The position numbers and the translations under genes were made by a program. Of a DNA stretch of 64,000 nt, positions 18,547-27,800 are shown one piece after another (the first letter of the stretch is position 1; each line of letters begins with the position of its first letter). Source of the stretch: an uncultured Persicobacter sp. (GTDB lineage Bacteria; Bacteroidota; Bacteroidia; Cytophagales; Cyclobacteriaceae); contig CANMKE010000005.1 of NCBI GenBank assembly GCA_947498325.1, positions 1 to 64,000 of the forward strand. Reading direction: 5' to 3'. The notes beneath the pieces were generated by a model. It saw only the letters and a list, made by a program, of their open reading frames with translations, searched no databases and was not told the DNA's origin.

Positions 18547-18575
18547 GGAAATGTTGTGTGATTTACAACATTTCC
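18547..18575. repeat. 11-bp perfect inverted repeat
   Basis: GGAAATGTTGT (18547-18557) and ACAACATTTCC (18565-18575) flank a 7-base loop, about 65 bases upstream of the next element. It is not followed by a T-tract, so a terminator for the LysE gene is unlikely; a distal operator or RNA hairpin is possible. Confidence 0.45.
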
Positions 18576-18622
18576 ACCTATGTTTGCATCCAGTAAAACA
18601 AAAGCAGAAAAAATCATGGCTT

Positions 18623-18649
18623 ATCCCAATCAATATTTGGGATATTGAT
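18623..18649. promoter_or_regulatory. overlapping inverted repeats at the -33 element
   Basis: Two interleaved dyads occur: ATCCCAA-N7-TTGGGAT (18623-18643) and ATCAATAT-TTGGG-ATATTGAT (18629-18649). They cover the predicted -33 TTG at 18637-18639, as expected for a repressor operator. The regulator is not in the window. Confidence 0.5.
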
Positions 18650-18668
18650 TCCTATTTTATACATTTAG
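18637..18668 (+). promoter_or_regulatory. probable promoter of the sulfite reductase leader transcript
   Basis: TTG at 18637-18639, a 20-base spacer and TACATTTAG at 18660-18668 match the Bacteroidota promoter pattern TTG-N19..21-TAnnTTTG with one mismatch. The expected transcript start is about 18673, some 18 bases before the leader ATG. Confidence 0.6.
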
Positions 18669-18690
18669 TATCGTAAAACATCAGAATATC

Positions 18691-18801
18691 ATGAACGCAG
18701 TCCCGTTTAATCTTTATTTATTCTTTGCCAAGCAAGCAGGTGATAACAATTGTTGTTGCATGTGCGGGACAGGTGTGCTTTGTTGTCAATGTGAAAGTTA
18801 G
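18691..18801 (+). CDS. cysteine-rich leader peptide (36 aa)
   Basis: A short ORF from ATG 18691 to the TAG at 18799-18801. Residues 1-20 are ordinary, then cysteines occur at 21, 22, 23, 25, 31, 32 and 34, so seven of the last 16 residues are Cys. It sits between the promoter and an intrinsic terminator, 104 bases before the reductase start. This is the layout of amino-acid leader peptides (trpL, hisL), and cysteine is the end product of assimilatory sulfite reduction. I infer a regulatory role: ribosome stalling at Cys codons when charged tRNA-Cys is scarce. It has no signal peptide or other recognised function. Too short to have been seen as a gene by length-based calling. Confidence 0.65.
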   Translation: MNAVPFNLYLFFAKQAGDNNCCCMCGTGVLCCQCES

Positions 18802-18835
18802 TTTTATACTCACATATCATCCTTAAAGCGCGCCT
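18771..18835 (+). promoter_or_regulatory. candidate antiterminator pairing
   Basis: AGGTGTGCTTT (18771-18781), inside the leader ORF just after the first Cys cluster, can pair with AAAGCGCGCCT (18825-18835): 11 consecutive pairs including two G-U. The right half takes the first three bases of the terminator's 5' arm. A second, competing hairpin is ATGTGA (18789-18794) with TCACAT (18810-18815), overlapping the leader stop codon. A ribosome stalled at codons 21-25 would leave 18771-18781 free to pair; one that reaches the stop would cover it. Confidence 0.5.
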
Positions 18836-18861
18836 TCTTAGTTTTCTGAGAAGGTTTTTTT
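18833..18861 (+). terminator. attenuator terminator before the sulfite reductase gene
   Basis: CCTTCTTAG (18833-18841), a TTTT loop, CTGAGAAGG (18846-18854) and T7 (18855-18861). The stem is 9 bp with one G-U pair. It stands 44 bases before the reductase ATG, so read-through is needed for expression of the three-gene operon. Confidence 0.9.
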
Positions 18862-18905
18862 ATACCCAATCCATTCTAAACAACACCTAAATAACAATAA
18901 CCATC

Positions 18906-21029
18906 ATGCAAAGCTTCAGATCAGAACTTGAAAGTATCGAGAATCCGATTGTTCAACAGGATATTATCGATCTTGCAGATAAAATTCAACTTCACAAAGA
19001 GGGAAAAATTGACGACGATAAATTCCGTAGCCTTCGTTTGGCTCGGGGAGTATATGGGCAGCGCCAGGCAGGCGTGCAAATGATCCGAATTAAAATTCCT
19101 TTCGGCCGCATGAGTAGCCACCAAATGGTTCATATTGCAAATTTGTCTGAAGAATACGGAAGTGGCAACCTTCATGCTACCACCCGTCAGGATATTCAGC
19201 TTCACTATGTTTCCCTTGACAGAACCCCTGAATTGTGGGCCAAGCTGGAGCAGGATGATATCACGCTTCGCGAAGCTTGTGGAAACACCGTTCGGAATAT
19301 CACGGGATCTGCTTATGCGGGTATCGACCCTAACGAGCCATTTGATGTATCTCCATACGCCTATGCAATGTTCAAATATTTGTTGCGTAGTCCTTTCTGT
19401 CAGGAAATGGGCCGAAAGTTCAAGATTTCTTTCAGTTCAAGTGAAGATGATTCTGCATTATCTTTTATTCATGACCTTGGATTTATTCCTAAGGTGAAAG
19501 TGATTGATGGTAAAGAAGTTCGTGGTTTTAAAGTCCTGCTCGGTGGTGGTTTAGGTGCACAGCCAAGCATGGCGGAGCCAATTCTTGAGTTCCTTGAAGA
19601 AGATCGTCTGATTCCATTTTCGGAGTCTATCATTCGCGTTTTTGACCGTTGGGGAGAGCGTAACCGAAGAATGAAAGCCCGTTTTAAGTTTTTGCTGAAA
19701 GATTTGGGTGCAACAGAAATCCTTCGTCTGGCGAAAGAGGAAGAGAAAGCATTGCCGCATCAGGTGTTGCCTGTTGATCTTGATGATTATCAGCAAGCAC
19801 CTATTCCTGAGGCGATTTTCCCTGAAGAGGTTCAAGGAGATTTGGCGAAATATGAATTGTGGAAGCAGGTGAATGTTAAGCCACAAAAACAGGCGGGTTA
19901 TTTTTCTGTCGCAGTAAAATTGCAAAATGGGGACCTCAAAGCCGAGCGTGCAAGGTTGTTTGCTGCGGCCGTGAAAAAGTTTGCCGCTGATGATATCCGT
20001 GTAACGATCAATCAGGGTTATGTGCTTCGTTTTGTTCAGGAAGAGAATATTCCTGCGCTTTACAATGCGTTGTCCCTATTGGATTTGGCCGCTGCGGGTT
20101 TCAATACCCTTGCTGATATTACTGCATGTCCTGGTACTGATTCTTGTAATTTGGCCATCAGCAACAGTACGCACATTGCGCGTGTGTTAGAAAATGTGGT
20201 GGTTAACGAGTATCCTGAATATGTGAAGGATGAGTCGCTTTCTATCAAAATTTCGGGTTGTCCGAATGCTTGTGGGCAGCACACCATTGCTTCTATTGGT
20301 ATTCATGGTTCAAGCCTTAAAAATCGTGAAAACAAAAAAATTCTTCCAGCTTTACAGTTGCTTATTGGCGGTGGAATTGGAAAAGACGGGCAGGGTTATT
20401 TAGGGGAAAAGGTGATCAAAATTCCTTCAAAAAGAGGGCCTGAGGCTTTGAGAATGCTTTTGAATGATTTCGAAACACATCAGCAAGAGGGCGAATACTA
20501 TTTTAATTATTACCTGCGTCAGGGTAAAGATTATTTCTTCAACCTGCTGAAACCTTTGGCTAACCTGTCAACACTCATCCCTGATGATTATATGGATTGG
20601 GGTTATGAGCAGGATTTTAAAGTGGAAACGGAAGTTGGCGAGTGTGCAGGGGTGATTGTTGATTTAGTAGCGACCTTGCTTTTTGAAGTGGAAGAAAAAA
20701 TGATTTCTGCCTCAAATACACTGAAAGGCAGGGCTTTTGCAGATAGTATTTATCATTCTTATGCCGCGCTTGTGAATTTGGCCAAAGCGATGCTGATTAC
20801 CAAAGAGGTGAAGGCAAGCAACCAGATTAAAGTTTTGCAGGCATTTGATGAGCATTTTATTTCTAATGGGGAGTTGGCCATCAGTGGCGTTTCTTCCTAC
20901 GAAGATTTCGTTTTGTCGATCAATAAAAATGAACCGACCGAAGCCTTTGCGGAGCAATTTCACGCAGATGCGCAGGCGGTGATTGACCAGGTGAAAGCAT
21001 ACTATCAAAAGCAAGAAGCATCAGTTTAA
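18906..21029 (+). CDS. siroheme sulfite/nitrite reductase with C-terminal HEPN domain
   Basis: 707 residues. The first ~560 are a ferredoxin-type nitrite/sulfite reductase: GQRQAGVQMIRIKIPFG and TTRQDIQLHYV substrate/siroheme-side motifs, and C408, C414 (CPGTDSC) with C452, C456 (GCPNAC) as ligands of the [4Fe-4S]-siroheme centre. The last ~110 residues form a HEPN-like helical domain; I see no R-x4..6-H RNase motif. It reduces sulfite to sulfide (or nitrite to ammonia). The cysteine-rich leader argues for sulfite; the downstream genes make its siroheme. Its stop overlaps the cobA start by one base (TAATG), indicating translational coupling. Confidence 0.87.
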   Translation: MQSFRSELESIENPIVQQDIIDLADKIQLHKEGKIDDDKFRSLRLARGVYGQRQAGVQMIRIKIPFGRMSSHQMVHIANLSEEYGSGNLHATTRQDIQLHYVSLDRTPELWAKLEQDDITLREACGNTVRNITGSAYAGIDPNEPFDVSPYAYAMFKYLLRSPFCQEMGRKFKISFSSSEDDSALSFIHDLGFIPKVKVIDGKEVRGFKVLLGGGLGAQPSMAEPILEFLEEDRLIPFSESIIRVFDRWGERNRRMKARFKFLLKDLGATEILRLAKEEEKALPHQVLPVDLDDYQQAPIPEAIFPEEVQGDLAKYELWKQVNVKPQKQAGYFSVAVKLQNGDLKAERARLFAAAVKKFAADDIRVTINQGYVLRFVQEENIPALYNALSLLDLAAAGFNTLADITACPGTDSCNLAISNSTHIARVLENVVVNEYPEYVKDESLSIKISGCPNACGQHTIASIGIHGSSLKNRENKKILPALQLLIGGGIGKDGQGYLGEKVIKIPSKRGPEALRMLLNDFETHQQEGEYYFNYYLRQGKDYFFNLLKPLANLSTLIPDDYMDWGYEQDFKVETEVGECAGVIVDLVATLLFEVEEKMISASNTLKGRAFADSIYHSYAALVNLAKAMLITKEVKASNQIKVLQAFDEHFISNGELAISGVSSYEDFVLSINKNEPTEAFAEQFHADAQAVIDQVKAYYQKQEASV

Positions 21030-21826
21030 TGAAAAATTTGAAGCAGGAGAAGTGCCCGCAACTCACCTTGGTGGGGGCGGGACCAGGGGACCCAGAATTG
21101 ATCACACTTAAAGGAGTAAAGGCGATCGCTAATGCCGATTGCATTCTTTATGATGCCTTGGTAAATCCCGAGCTCTTGCAGCATGCCCCCGCAAATGTGC
21201 CCAAAATTTTTGTCGGGAAACGTGTTGGTCAGCATTCTGCCAAGCAGGAGGAGATCAATAGGATGATTGTGCATTATGCACACCTGTGGGGTAATGTGGT
21301 ACGACTCAAAGGGGGCGATCCCTTTGTGTTCGGTCGTGGTCAGGAAGAAATTGATTATGCCAAGTCGCATGGTTTATTGACTTCGCTGGTGCCAGGATTG
21401 AGCAGTGCCTTGTCAGTACCTGCATCCGCTGGCATTCCATTAACAGAACGCGGGGTATCGCAAAGTTTCTGGGTAATTACAGGGATGTTGCGGACCGGGG
21501 AAATTTCCAGAGATATTGAACTTGCCGCTCAATCTTCTGCTACGGTGGTGGTTTTGATGGGCATGACCAAAATCGAGGAAATCAGCGAGGTGTTTTGTCG
21601 TCATGAGCGTTCGGATCTTGATGTGGCCATCATTCAAAATGGTACAGCGCAAGGGGAGCGGTCAATCATTGGCAAAGCACATAATATTGCGCAGTTAGCA
21701 CGGGATCACCAATTCGCCTCTCCAGCAATTATTGTTTTTGGAGGGGTAAGTAAAAGGCTGAATGCCAATACGCTGACGGCGGTTAAAAAAGAAACATACG
21801 CCATACAGGCAGAGGCATTATCTTAA
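21029..21826 (+). CDS. cobA: uroporphyrinogen-III C-methyltransferase
   Basis: 265 residues with the SUMT signatures: VGAGPGDPELITLKG near the start, YDALVNPELL, VRLKGGDPFVFGRG, and VPGLSSALSVPASAGIPLTERG. It uses two SAM to convert uroporphyrinogen III to precorrin-2, the committed step of siroheme synthesis. It begins one base before the end of the reductase gene and is followed 7 bases later by the precorrin-2 dehydrogenase gene, forming the siroheme/sulfite operon. It is unfused, unlike CysG of E. coli. Confidence 0.95.
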   Translation: MKNLKQEKCPQLTLVGAGPGDPELITLKGVKAIANADCILYDALVNPELLQHAPANVPKIFVGKRVGQHSAKQEEINRMIVHYAHLWGNVVRLKGGDPFVFGRGQEEIDYAKSHGLLTSLVPGLSSALSVPASAGIPLTERGVSQSFWVITGMLRTGEISRDIELAAQSSATVVVLMGMTKIEEISEVFCRHERSDLDVAIIQNGTAQGERSIIGKAHNIAQLARDHQFASPAIIVFGGVSKRLNANTLTAVKKETYAIQAEALS

Positions 21827-21833
21827 CACAAAT

Positions 21834-22421
21834 ATGAATAACAGCGGAAATCCATTATTCCCAATTTTTGTAAAAATTGATCAGATCAATATTTTGGTTG
21901 TTGGTGGTGGTTATGTCGGGACGGAAAAAGTGACGGCGCTATTGAACAATGATCCTGATGCGCACATCACGGTGGTGGCCAGGGAAATTTGTCAGGAGCT
22001 GAAGAGCTTGGTGGCCAATAAACCTAAGATCAGACTTTTGGAGCGCCCTTTCATGTATGATGATCTGACGGGCCGGGATTTATTGTTTTTGGCAACGGAC
22101 AATCATGAACTGCATATTGAAATTAAAGCGGAGGCACAGAAAAGGCACCTGCTGACCAATGTGGCAGATACGCCCGCAATTTGTGATTTCTATCTTGGCT
22201 CAACGGTAAAAAAAGGGGATCTGAAAATTGGGATTTCTACCAATGGAAAATCGCCAACATTGGCAAAGCGCATTAAAGAATATTTGAATGAGGCACTTCC
22301 CGATAATACCCAGTCGCTTTTGGATAATTTAAAATCCATCAGAGACCGACTGAAGGGAGATATGGAAGCGAAAATCAAAGCTTTGGATGCCGTTACGGAA
22401 GGTTGGCTAAAAGATAAATAA
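21834..22421 (+). CDS. precorrin-2 dehydrogenase / sirohydrochlorin ferrochelatase (Met8/CysG N-terminal type)
   Basis: 195 residues with a Rossmann NAD motif VVGGGYVGTEKV and the block FYLGSTVKKGDLKIGISTNGKSPTLAKRIKEYL, matching the CysG-B/Met8 family. It oxidises precorrin-2 to sirohydrochlorin with NAD and probably inserts iron to give siroheme, the cofactor of the reductase at the head of this operon. Its length is normal for the unfused enzyme. A strong terminator ends the operon 10 bases after the stop. Confidence 0.9.
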   Translation: MNNSGNPLFPIFVKIDQINILVVGGGYVGTEKVTALLNNDPDAHITVVAREICQELKSLVANKPKIRLLERPFMYDDLTGRDLLFLATDNHELHIEIKAEAQKRHLLTNVADTPAICDFYLGSTVKKGDLKIGISTNGKSPTLAKRIKEYLNEALPDNTQSLLDNLKSIRDRLKGDMEAKIKALDAVTEGWLKDK

Positions 22422-22425
22422 TGAT

Positions 22426-22456
22426 AAAAAAGGGCAGTGGTTCACTGCCCTTTTTT
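22426..22456. terminator. bidirectional intrinsic terminator
   Basis: GGGCAGTG (22432-22439), GTT loop, CACTGCCC (22443-22450), with A6 before and T6 after. It ends the siroheme operon and the convergent histidine kinase gene, whose stop lies inside its right edge. Confidence 0.92.
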
Positions 22457-24149
22457 ATGCTTCAATCCACACATTATGTAGTGGCGCGGCTTGCTTATCT
22501 GGTTGTCGGGGAAGGTCTATAAAAAAGGAGGTGCCTGATTGCTCGTGAAAAATCATTCTTATTTGTCCTTTATGTAATTCGACAAGATGCTTTACCAGTG
22601 TCAGCCCGACGCCTGTGCCTTTGATCTGATCGGTATTCGTTGCCCGGAAGAAGGGCTTAAAAAGTTTGTCCCTTTGATGTTCAGGAATCCCCATACCGAA
22701 ATCTCGGACCTCAACTGATAGGGTGTCATTTTTTTCCGTAATGAAAATTCGTGGAGCCACCGCCCCAGGGGAATATTTATAGGCATTGGAGATCAGGTTT
22801 GAAAATGCCTGCCGCAATAAAGTGATGTCAAACTGCCATTCAATGTTTTCATTTTCGGTGACGATCTGAATCTCTCTGTTATGAAAATCCAGCATGGCAT
22901 ATTGTTCACAGATTTGGCTGATCATTTCCACAATATTGTATTTACCAGGAGTAAATTTAATTTTTCTGGATTCATGCTGGTGGAGCGTCAATATGCTCTC
23001 CATAAATTCTGTGAGCTGATCAATATTGGAATAGATTTGCGTCCACCTGCCCGCGATCATGCTTTTCACTTCTTCCCGCTGCTCTGAAGAAAGCTGCTGA
23101 ATAAACTGACTCGCCGTTTTAATCACCGTCAGGGGAGTTCGAAATTGATGGGAAATCATCGATACAAATTGCCTTTGACTTTCATTCAGCTCCCTTTCCT
23201 TTTCCAAAGCCTGTGTAACTTTCTGCTGAAGGAATTTTCGTTTGGTGACATCTTGAGCAATAGCATCTACCCTCACCACCTTGCCCGCTTCTATCACTTC
23301 AAATTCTGTGATTTTTATCCATTGCACAGAATTATTACGCTGCACTTTGGCTTCAAAGGTATGTTCATCTGACGCCTTTTTCTGTGGCAGAATATTATCT
23401 TTAAGGTGTTGCGCAATATTTTCTGTATTGTATTCCGCTCCAAATACCGCTTGTGGGTGGTCGCTGGCAAAAAGAATCACCTCGGATACATCCCTTGAAA
23501 AAACATAAAATTCTTCACTGATGGTGTCCATCAGATTTTCAAGCTGATTTTTATATTGCTCAATCTCTTTTCGGTGCCGAACTTCCTTATGCTGCTTATT
23601 GATAAAGTTGATTTTAAAAAACAGGGTGATCGGAATCGTGATCACCGCACCTGTGATAAAACTCATCGTCATCCGGTATTCCCGCTCCTCTGCAGATAAC
23701 TGAATCACCATACTCGGGAAAAGCACCGAAACAACGATCAGTATCAAGACAGAAACCAGGAGCAGGCTGACGGTCGTGGTCAGGAAACGTTTTTCTGTAA
23801 ACTGAATGATACAGATAATCATAAAAAGAATCGCAAAGGAAGCTGATCCTGTAATTCCACCTGTTTTAAACCATAAATAGGCCAAGGCAGTAATGATTCC
23901 ACTCACCATGATCAGCAAACTTTTTCTGTAGGCATTCGCAAATCTTGACAGATAATAGTTAAAGCCAAAAAGAACAACCAATCCCATATAAAGCACATTG
24001 AGTAGCATCACTTGATTAAATATGACATTAATAGCGACCATCACTAAGCAAATAAGCACCAGGATGCCGTTCATGGCATTCAGTCCTCTATTTTCGAAGG
24101 TTAGCTTATGGGGAGCTCCAAGGAGTTTGATGAGAATAAGGTTAAACAT
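22455..24149 (-). CDS. membrane sensor histidine kinase with PAS domain
   Basis: 564 residues. Six hydrophobic segments fill residues ~25-185, then a coiled linker, a PAS-like domain (EEFYVFSRDVSEVILFASDHPQA) and the HisKA box SMISHQFRTPLT with phosphoacceptor His334. The HATPase_c domain has N (NLISNAYKYSPG), G1 (DFGMGIP) and G2 (GTGVGLTLVK) boxes. No response regulator is adjacent, so it is an orphan kinase; partner unknown. It could sense a membrane or small-molecule signal through the 6TM or PAS domain, which is inference. Confidence 0.88.
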   Translation of the reverse strand: MFNLILIKLLGAPHKLTFENRGLNAMNGILVLICLVMVAINVIFNQVMLLNVLYMGLVVLFGFNYYLSRFANAYRKSLLIMVSGIITALAYLWFKTGGITGSASFAILFMIICIIQFTEKRFLTTTVSLLLVSVLILIVVSVLFPSMVIQLSAEEREYRMTMSFITGAVITIPITLFFKINFINKQHKEVRHRKEIEQYKNQLENLMDTISEEFYVFSRDVSEVILFASDHPQAVFGAEYNTENIAQHLKDNILPQKKASDEHTFEAKVQRNNSVQWIKITEFEVIEAGKVVRVDAIAQDVTKRKFLQQKVTQALEKERELNESQRQFVSMISHQFRTPLTVIKTASQFIQQLSSEQREEVKSMIAGRWTQIYSNIDQLTEFMESILTLHQHESRKIKFTPGKYNIVEMISQICEQYAMLDFHNREIQIVTENENIEWQFDITLLRQAFSNLISNAYKYSPGAVAPRIFITEKNDTLSVEVRDFGMGIPEHQRDKLFKPFFRATNTDQIKGTGVGLTLVKHLVELHKGQIRMIFHEQSGTSFFIDLPRQPDKQAAPLHNVWIEA

Positions 24150-24807
24150 AAAAGTTGTTGGGCTGTATTACAAAGCTTGATTTGTAGGGGCATTAAGAAA
24201 AATATTTCGCTTATTATAACGAAAAATGAGTAGCCTACTGCCATTATTACATCAGTTATTTACTATTAATCAGTTGGATTATTTAATTATTCTGAGAATA
24301 TCAGCCTGTTTCGAGCGTAATGAAGGGTTTTACCAAAATCAAGGCCGGTAATAATTGAGCTAAATTTTTTTATCACCCCTATTTATGTAGATAATTTATT
24401 TAATTAGCCCCTAAAATCTGTGTTTTTTTAAAATAAAGCCTTATTTATAATTGGTGGGGATGAAAAATACGCCCCTTTACTGTTTCAAAAGATCAATTAA
24501 AGAACCGAAACGTATCATTTGAAATGACACAATAGCCGAAAATCCATGATTTTGCTCATCTTAAATTCACGGAATGATATTTAAATAATGATGCATGAGG
24601 GTGCAATTGTGTAAAACGCAATATTAATCACTTTTTTCACAAGCTTTTTGAAATTAGTGCCTATTACAATGCTAAAATTAGAAAAAGACGATAATTATTA
24701 ATAAAAACGTTTTTTATTTAATATCTTCTTTATACATTAGAGTAAGCAGAAGAAAAACTTACACTTTTTTAATGCTTAACTTACTTTATTTACCAATTTT
24801 TTACCAC
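24150..24807. other. intergenic region upstream of SusC
   Basis: A 658-base AT-rich gap between divergent genes. It contains a 19-bp imperfect dyad at 24512-24530 whose core TCATTTGAAATGA (24515-24527) is a perfect palindrome, and a weak GTAAG/CTTAC hairpin at 24742-24762 in the SusC leader. I find no convincing promoter by consensus. Confidence 0.45.
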
Positions 24808-27800
24808 ATGAAACACATTAACCTATTAATGGCAGTAGCTCTACTGCTATGCGTTACCACTGTGTCTTGGGCTCAGAGCTTCCAAGTAAGTGGACAGGTA
24901 ACTTCAGCCGAAGATAGTAATCCTATCCCTGGAGTTAACGTTATCATCAAAGGTACTTCAACGGGTACCGCAACAGATTTTGATGGTAATTTTTCTTTAA
25001 GCGTGCCGAATAAGGACGCGGTATTACAAATTTCTTTTATAGGGTATACAGCGCAAGAAGTAGTTGTTGGAAATCAGACAACCATTTCTATTCAACTGGC
25101 TGCAAATATCTCTGAACTTAATGAGGTTGTGGTAACCGCCTTGGGTATTGAGCGCTCGGAAGAGAGTTTAACTTACTCGATGCAATCCATTGATTCAGAG
25201 GGTTTGACCATGGCAAAAGATCCTAATGTTGCCAATTCACTTTCAGGTCGAGTGGCTGGTATGCAACTACAAAGAAGTGGTTCTGGCGCAGGTGGTTCTG
25301 TAAAGATCAACCTTCGTGGTAACCGTTCTGCAACGGGAAATAACTCTCCGCTGGTTGTGGTTGATGGTATGCCGATTGCAGGTTCAGGATCACAGCAGCC
25401 AGGTTCGTTGGAAGACCCAGGCAGAGATGGTGGTGACGGCTTGTCGAACATTAACCCAGAGGATATTGCCTCTATTAATGTATTGAAGGGTGCGGCAGCA
25501 TCTGCATTGTATGGTTCTCAGGCAGCCAATGGTGTTTTGTTGATCACAACTAAGCGCGCAAAAGCTGGGAAAACCAAAGTTAGTTTTTCGTCCAATTTCA
25601 TGAGCGAAAATGCTTATCTGTATCCTGAAATGCAGACTTCTTATGATGCCAACGGAGTAAAACTGACGGGGGAGAAACCCTTTACTGCTGATGAGTTCTA
25701 TCGTACGGGAACTACTTTTGTAAACTCTATTTCTTTAGCGAGTGGAACAGATCAGTCCAATTACTATGTTTCCTATGCGAACACAAGCGCAAATGGTATT
25801 ATGCCAACCAACGAATTTGGTCGTCATAACTTTAGCTTTAACAGTTCTCAGAAAATGTTTAATGATCGCCTGACGTTCAATACCAATGCGATGTACATTA
25901 CACAGAAGGGTACAAACCGACCTTCTTCAGGTACTTATATGAACCCAATTTACAATGCATACCTGACGCCTCGAACAATTGGTTCATCTGTGATCAGGGA
26001 TCAATATGAGGTGTTTGATCCAGGAAGAAATATCTATGTTCAAAATTGGGACTGGAGTAATATCCCATCTACTATTGCTAATGAAAACCCTTATTGGGTT
26101 TTGAATAGAGCAAAGGCAGAAGAGGAAAGACAACGTTTAATTTTATTTGGAACAGCAAAATATAAAATCACCGATTGGATGAACATTCAAGGCCGTGCTT
26201 CGGTGGATAGAACTAAAGATATTTGGAGTCGAAATGTTCATGCTACAACCAACTCTGTCTATTTTGGAAATCATCCAGATACAGAGTTACATCATGGAGG
26301 ATATTTCAGAGACGACTTTTTAAATCAACAGCTGTATGGTGATTTAATGTTGGATGTCAACAAGAAGATCAATGATTTTACGGTAGTAGGTGTATTAGGT
26401 ACAGCTATCCGTGATGAGTTCGTTGAAGAGCAAATGATTTCTTCGGGTAAGAAATCTATTGAAAAAACGAATATGTTTACCGTAAGTAACCTTCCTTCAG
26501 GGATGGTTCCAGTAATGGGACAGGCTCAACGACAAGTACAGTCAGTTTTTGCGAGTGCCAATATTGGCTACAAGGAGATGTTGTTCTTGGATGTTACAGG
26601 CCGTAACGATTGGTCTTCTACATTGCCAGCAGGAAGTAACTCCTATTTTTATCCATCCGTGGGTTTAACAGGGGTCATCAACAATATGACTGAATTGCCA
26701 GAATCCATTTCACTATTGAAAGTTCGGGCAAATTACACGATGCTCGGTAATGATGCCGCTCCTGGACTGACAGTGCTTCAGCATACTTTTGATGAAAATG
26801 GCAACTTTGTATTTGCAGATACTGCGCCTTTTGAAGATTTGAAACCTGAACTTTCTACCTCTATTGAGCTGGGTGGTGAACTGGAAATGTATAACGGAAG
26901 GTTATATGTAGATTTCAACTTGTACAAGACCAATACGGTTAATCAGTTGTTCCGATTATTGGCACCAACAGGTTCAAAGTATACCTATCAATATGTGAAT
27001 GCCGGTAATATTGAAAACCGTGGTTTTGAGCTTGCGATTAATGCAATGCCAGTCTCAACAGATCATTTTACATGGTCAACCGGGTTCAACTTTGGGCGAA
27101 ATATCAATGAAATTAAGGAGCTTTATAAGGATAGCAATGGAAATGAAGTGCTGACTGAGATTGTAACTAATGGTGGGAACACGAACTACAATCAGGTATT
27201 GCGAAAAGGAGGAATGATTGGCGATATAGTGGTTGCTGATTTTATTAGAGATGAAAATGGTAAAATCGCCTATGCGACCGACGATGAAGGGAACCAGTTG
27301 AATTATCCAGCAGGTGCTGGCGCTACTTCCGTCAGTGATGGTGGTGTAATTGCAAATTCCAACCCTAAGCTATTGGTTGGTTGGACCAATAATATTTCTT
27401 ATAAGGGCGTAAGCTTAAGCATGGTAATTGACGGTCGATTTGGCGGTCAAGTTTTAGGCATGACAGATTCATATATGGATGCTTTAGGAACTTCTGCTCG
27501 ATATGCTGATGTAGTTGGAAATCCGGACAGAAGTATTACTGTAGAGGGACAAGAATTTAACGAGAAAAATTATTTGAATTCTGTCGCTGGCCGTGCGGGT
27601 GTAACATCAGATTATTTGTTTGATGCTACCAATGTAAGATTGCGTGAACTGTCTATCGGTTATACTTTCAATAAGTTAGGCCCATTGGATAACCTCACGA
27701 TTTCAGCAGTAGGTCGTAATTTGTTCTTCTTTTACAATGCAGCACCTTTTGATCCAGACTTGGTCGTTTCCTCTGGTGGTACTATGCAAGGTATTCAAAT

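Noticed and set aside
18387-18905. SAM or other sulfur riboswitch before the sulfite reductase
   Set aside because: No SAM-I/II/III core elements are visible; the cysteine-rich ORF and terminator explain the leader better.
20700-21029. HEPN region as a toxin
   Set aside because: It is fused in frame to a reductase, lacks the R-x4..6-H RNase motif, and has no antitoxin partner.
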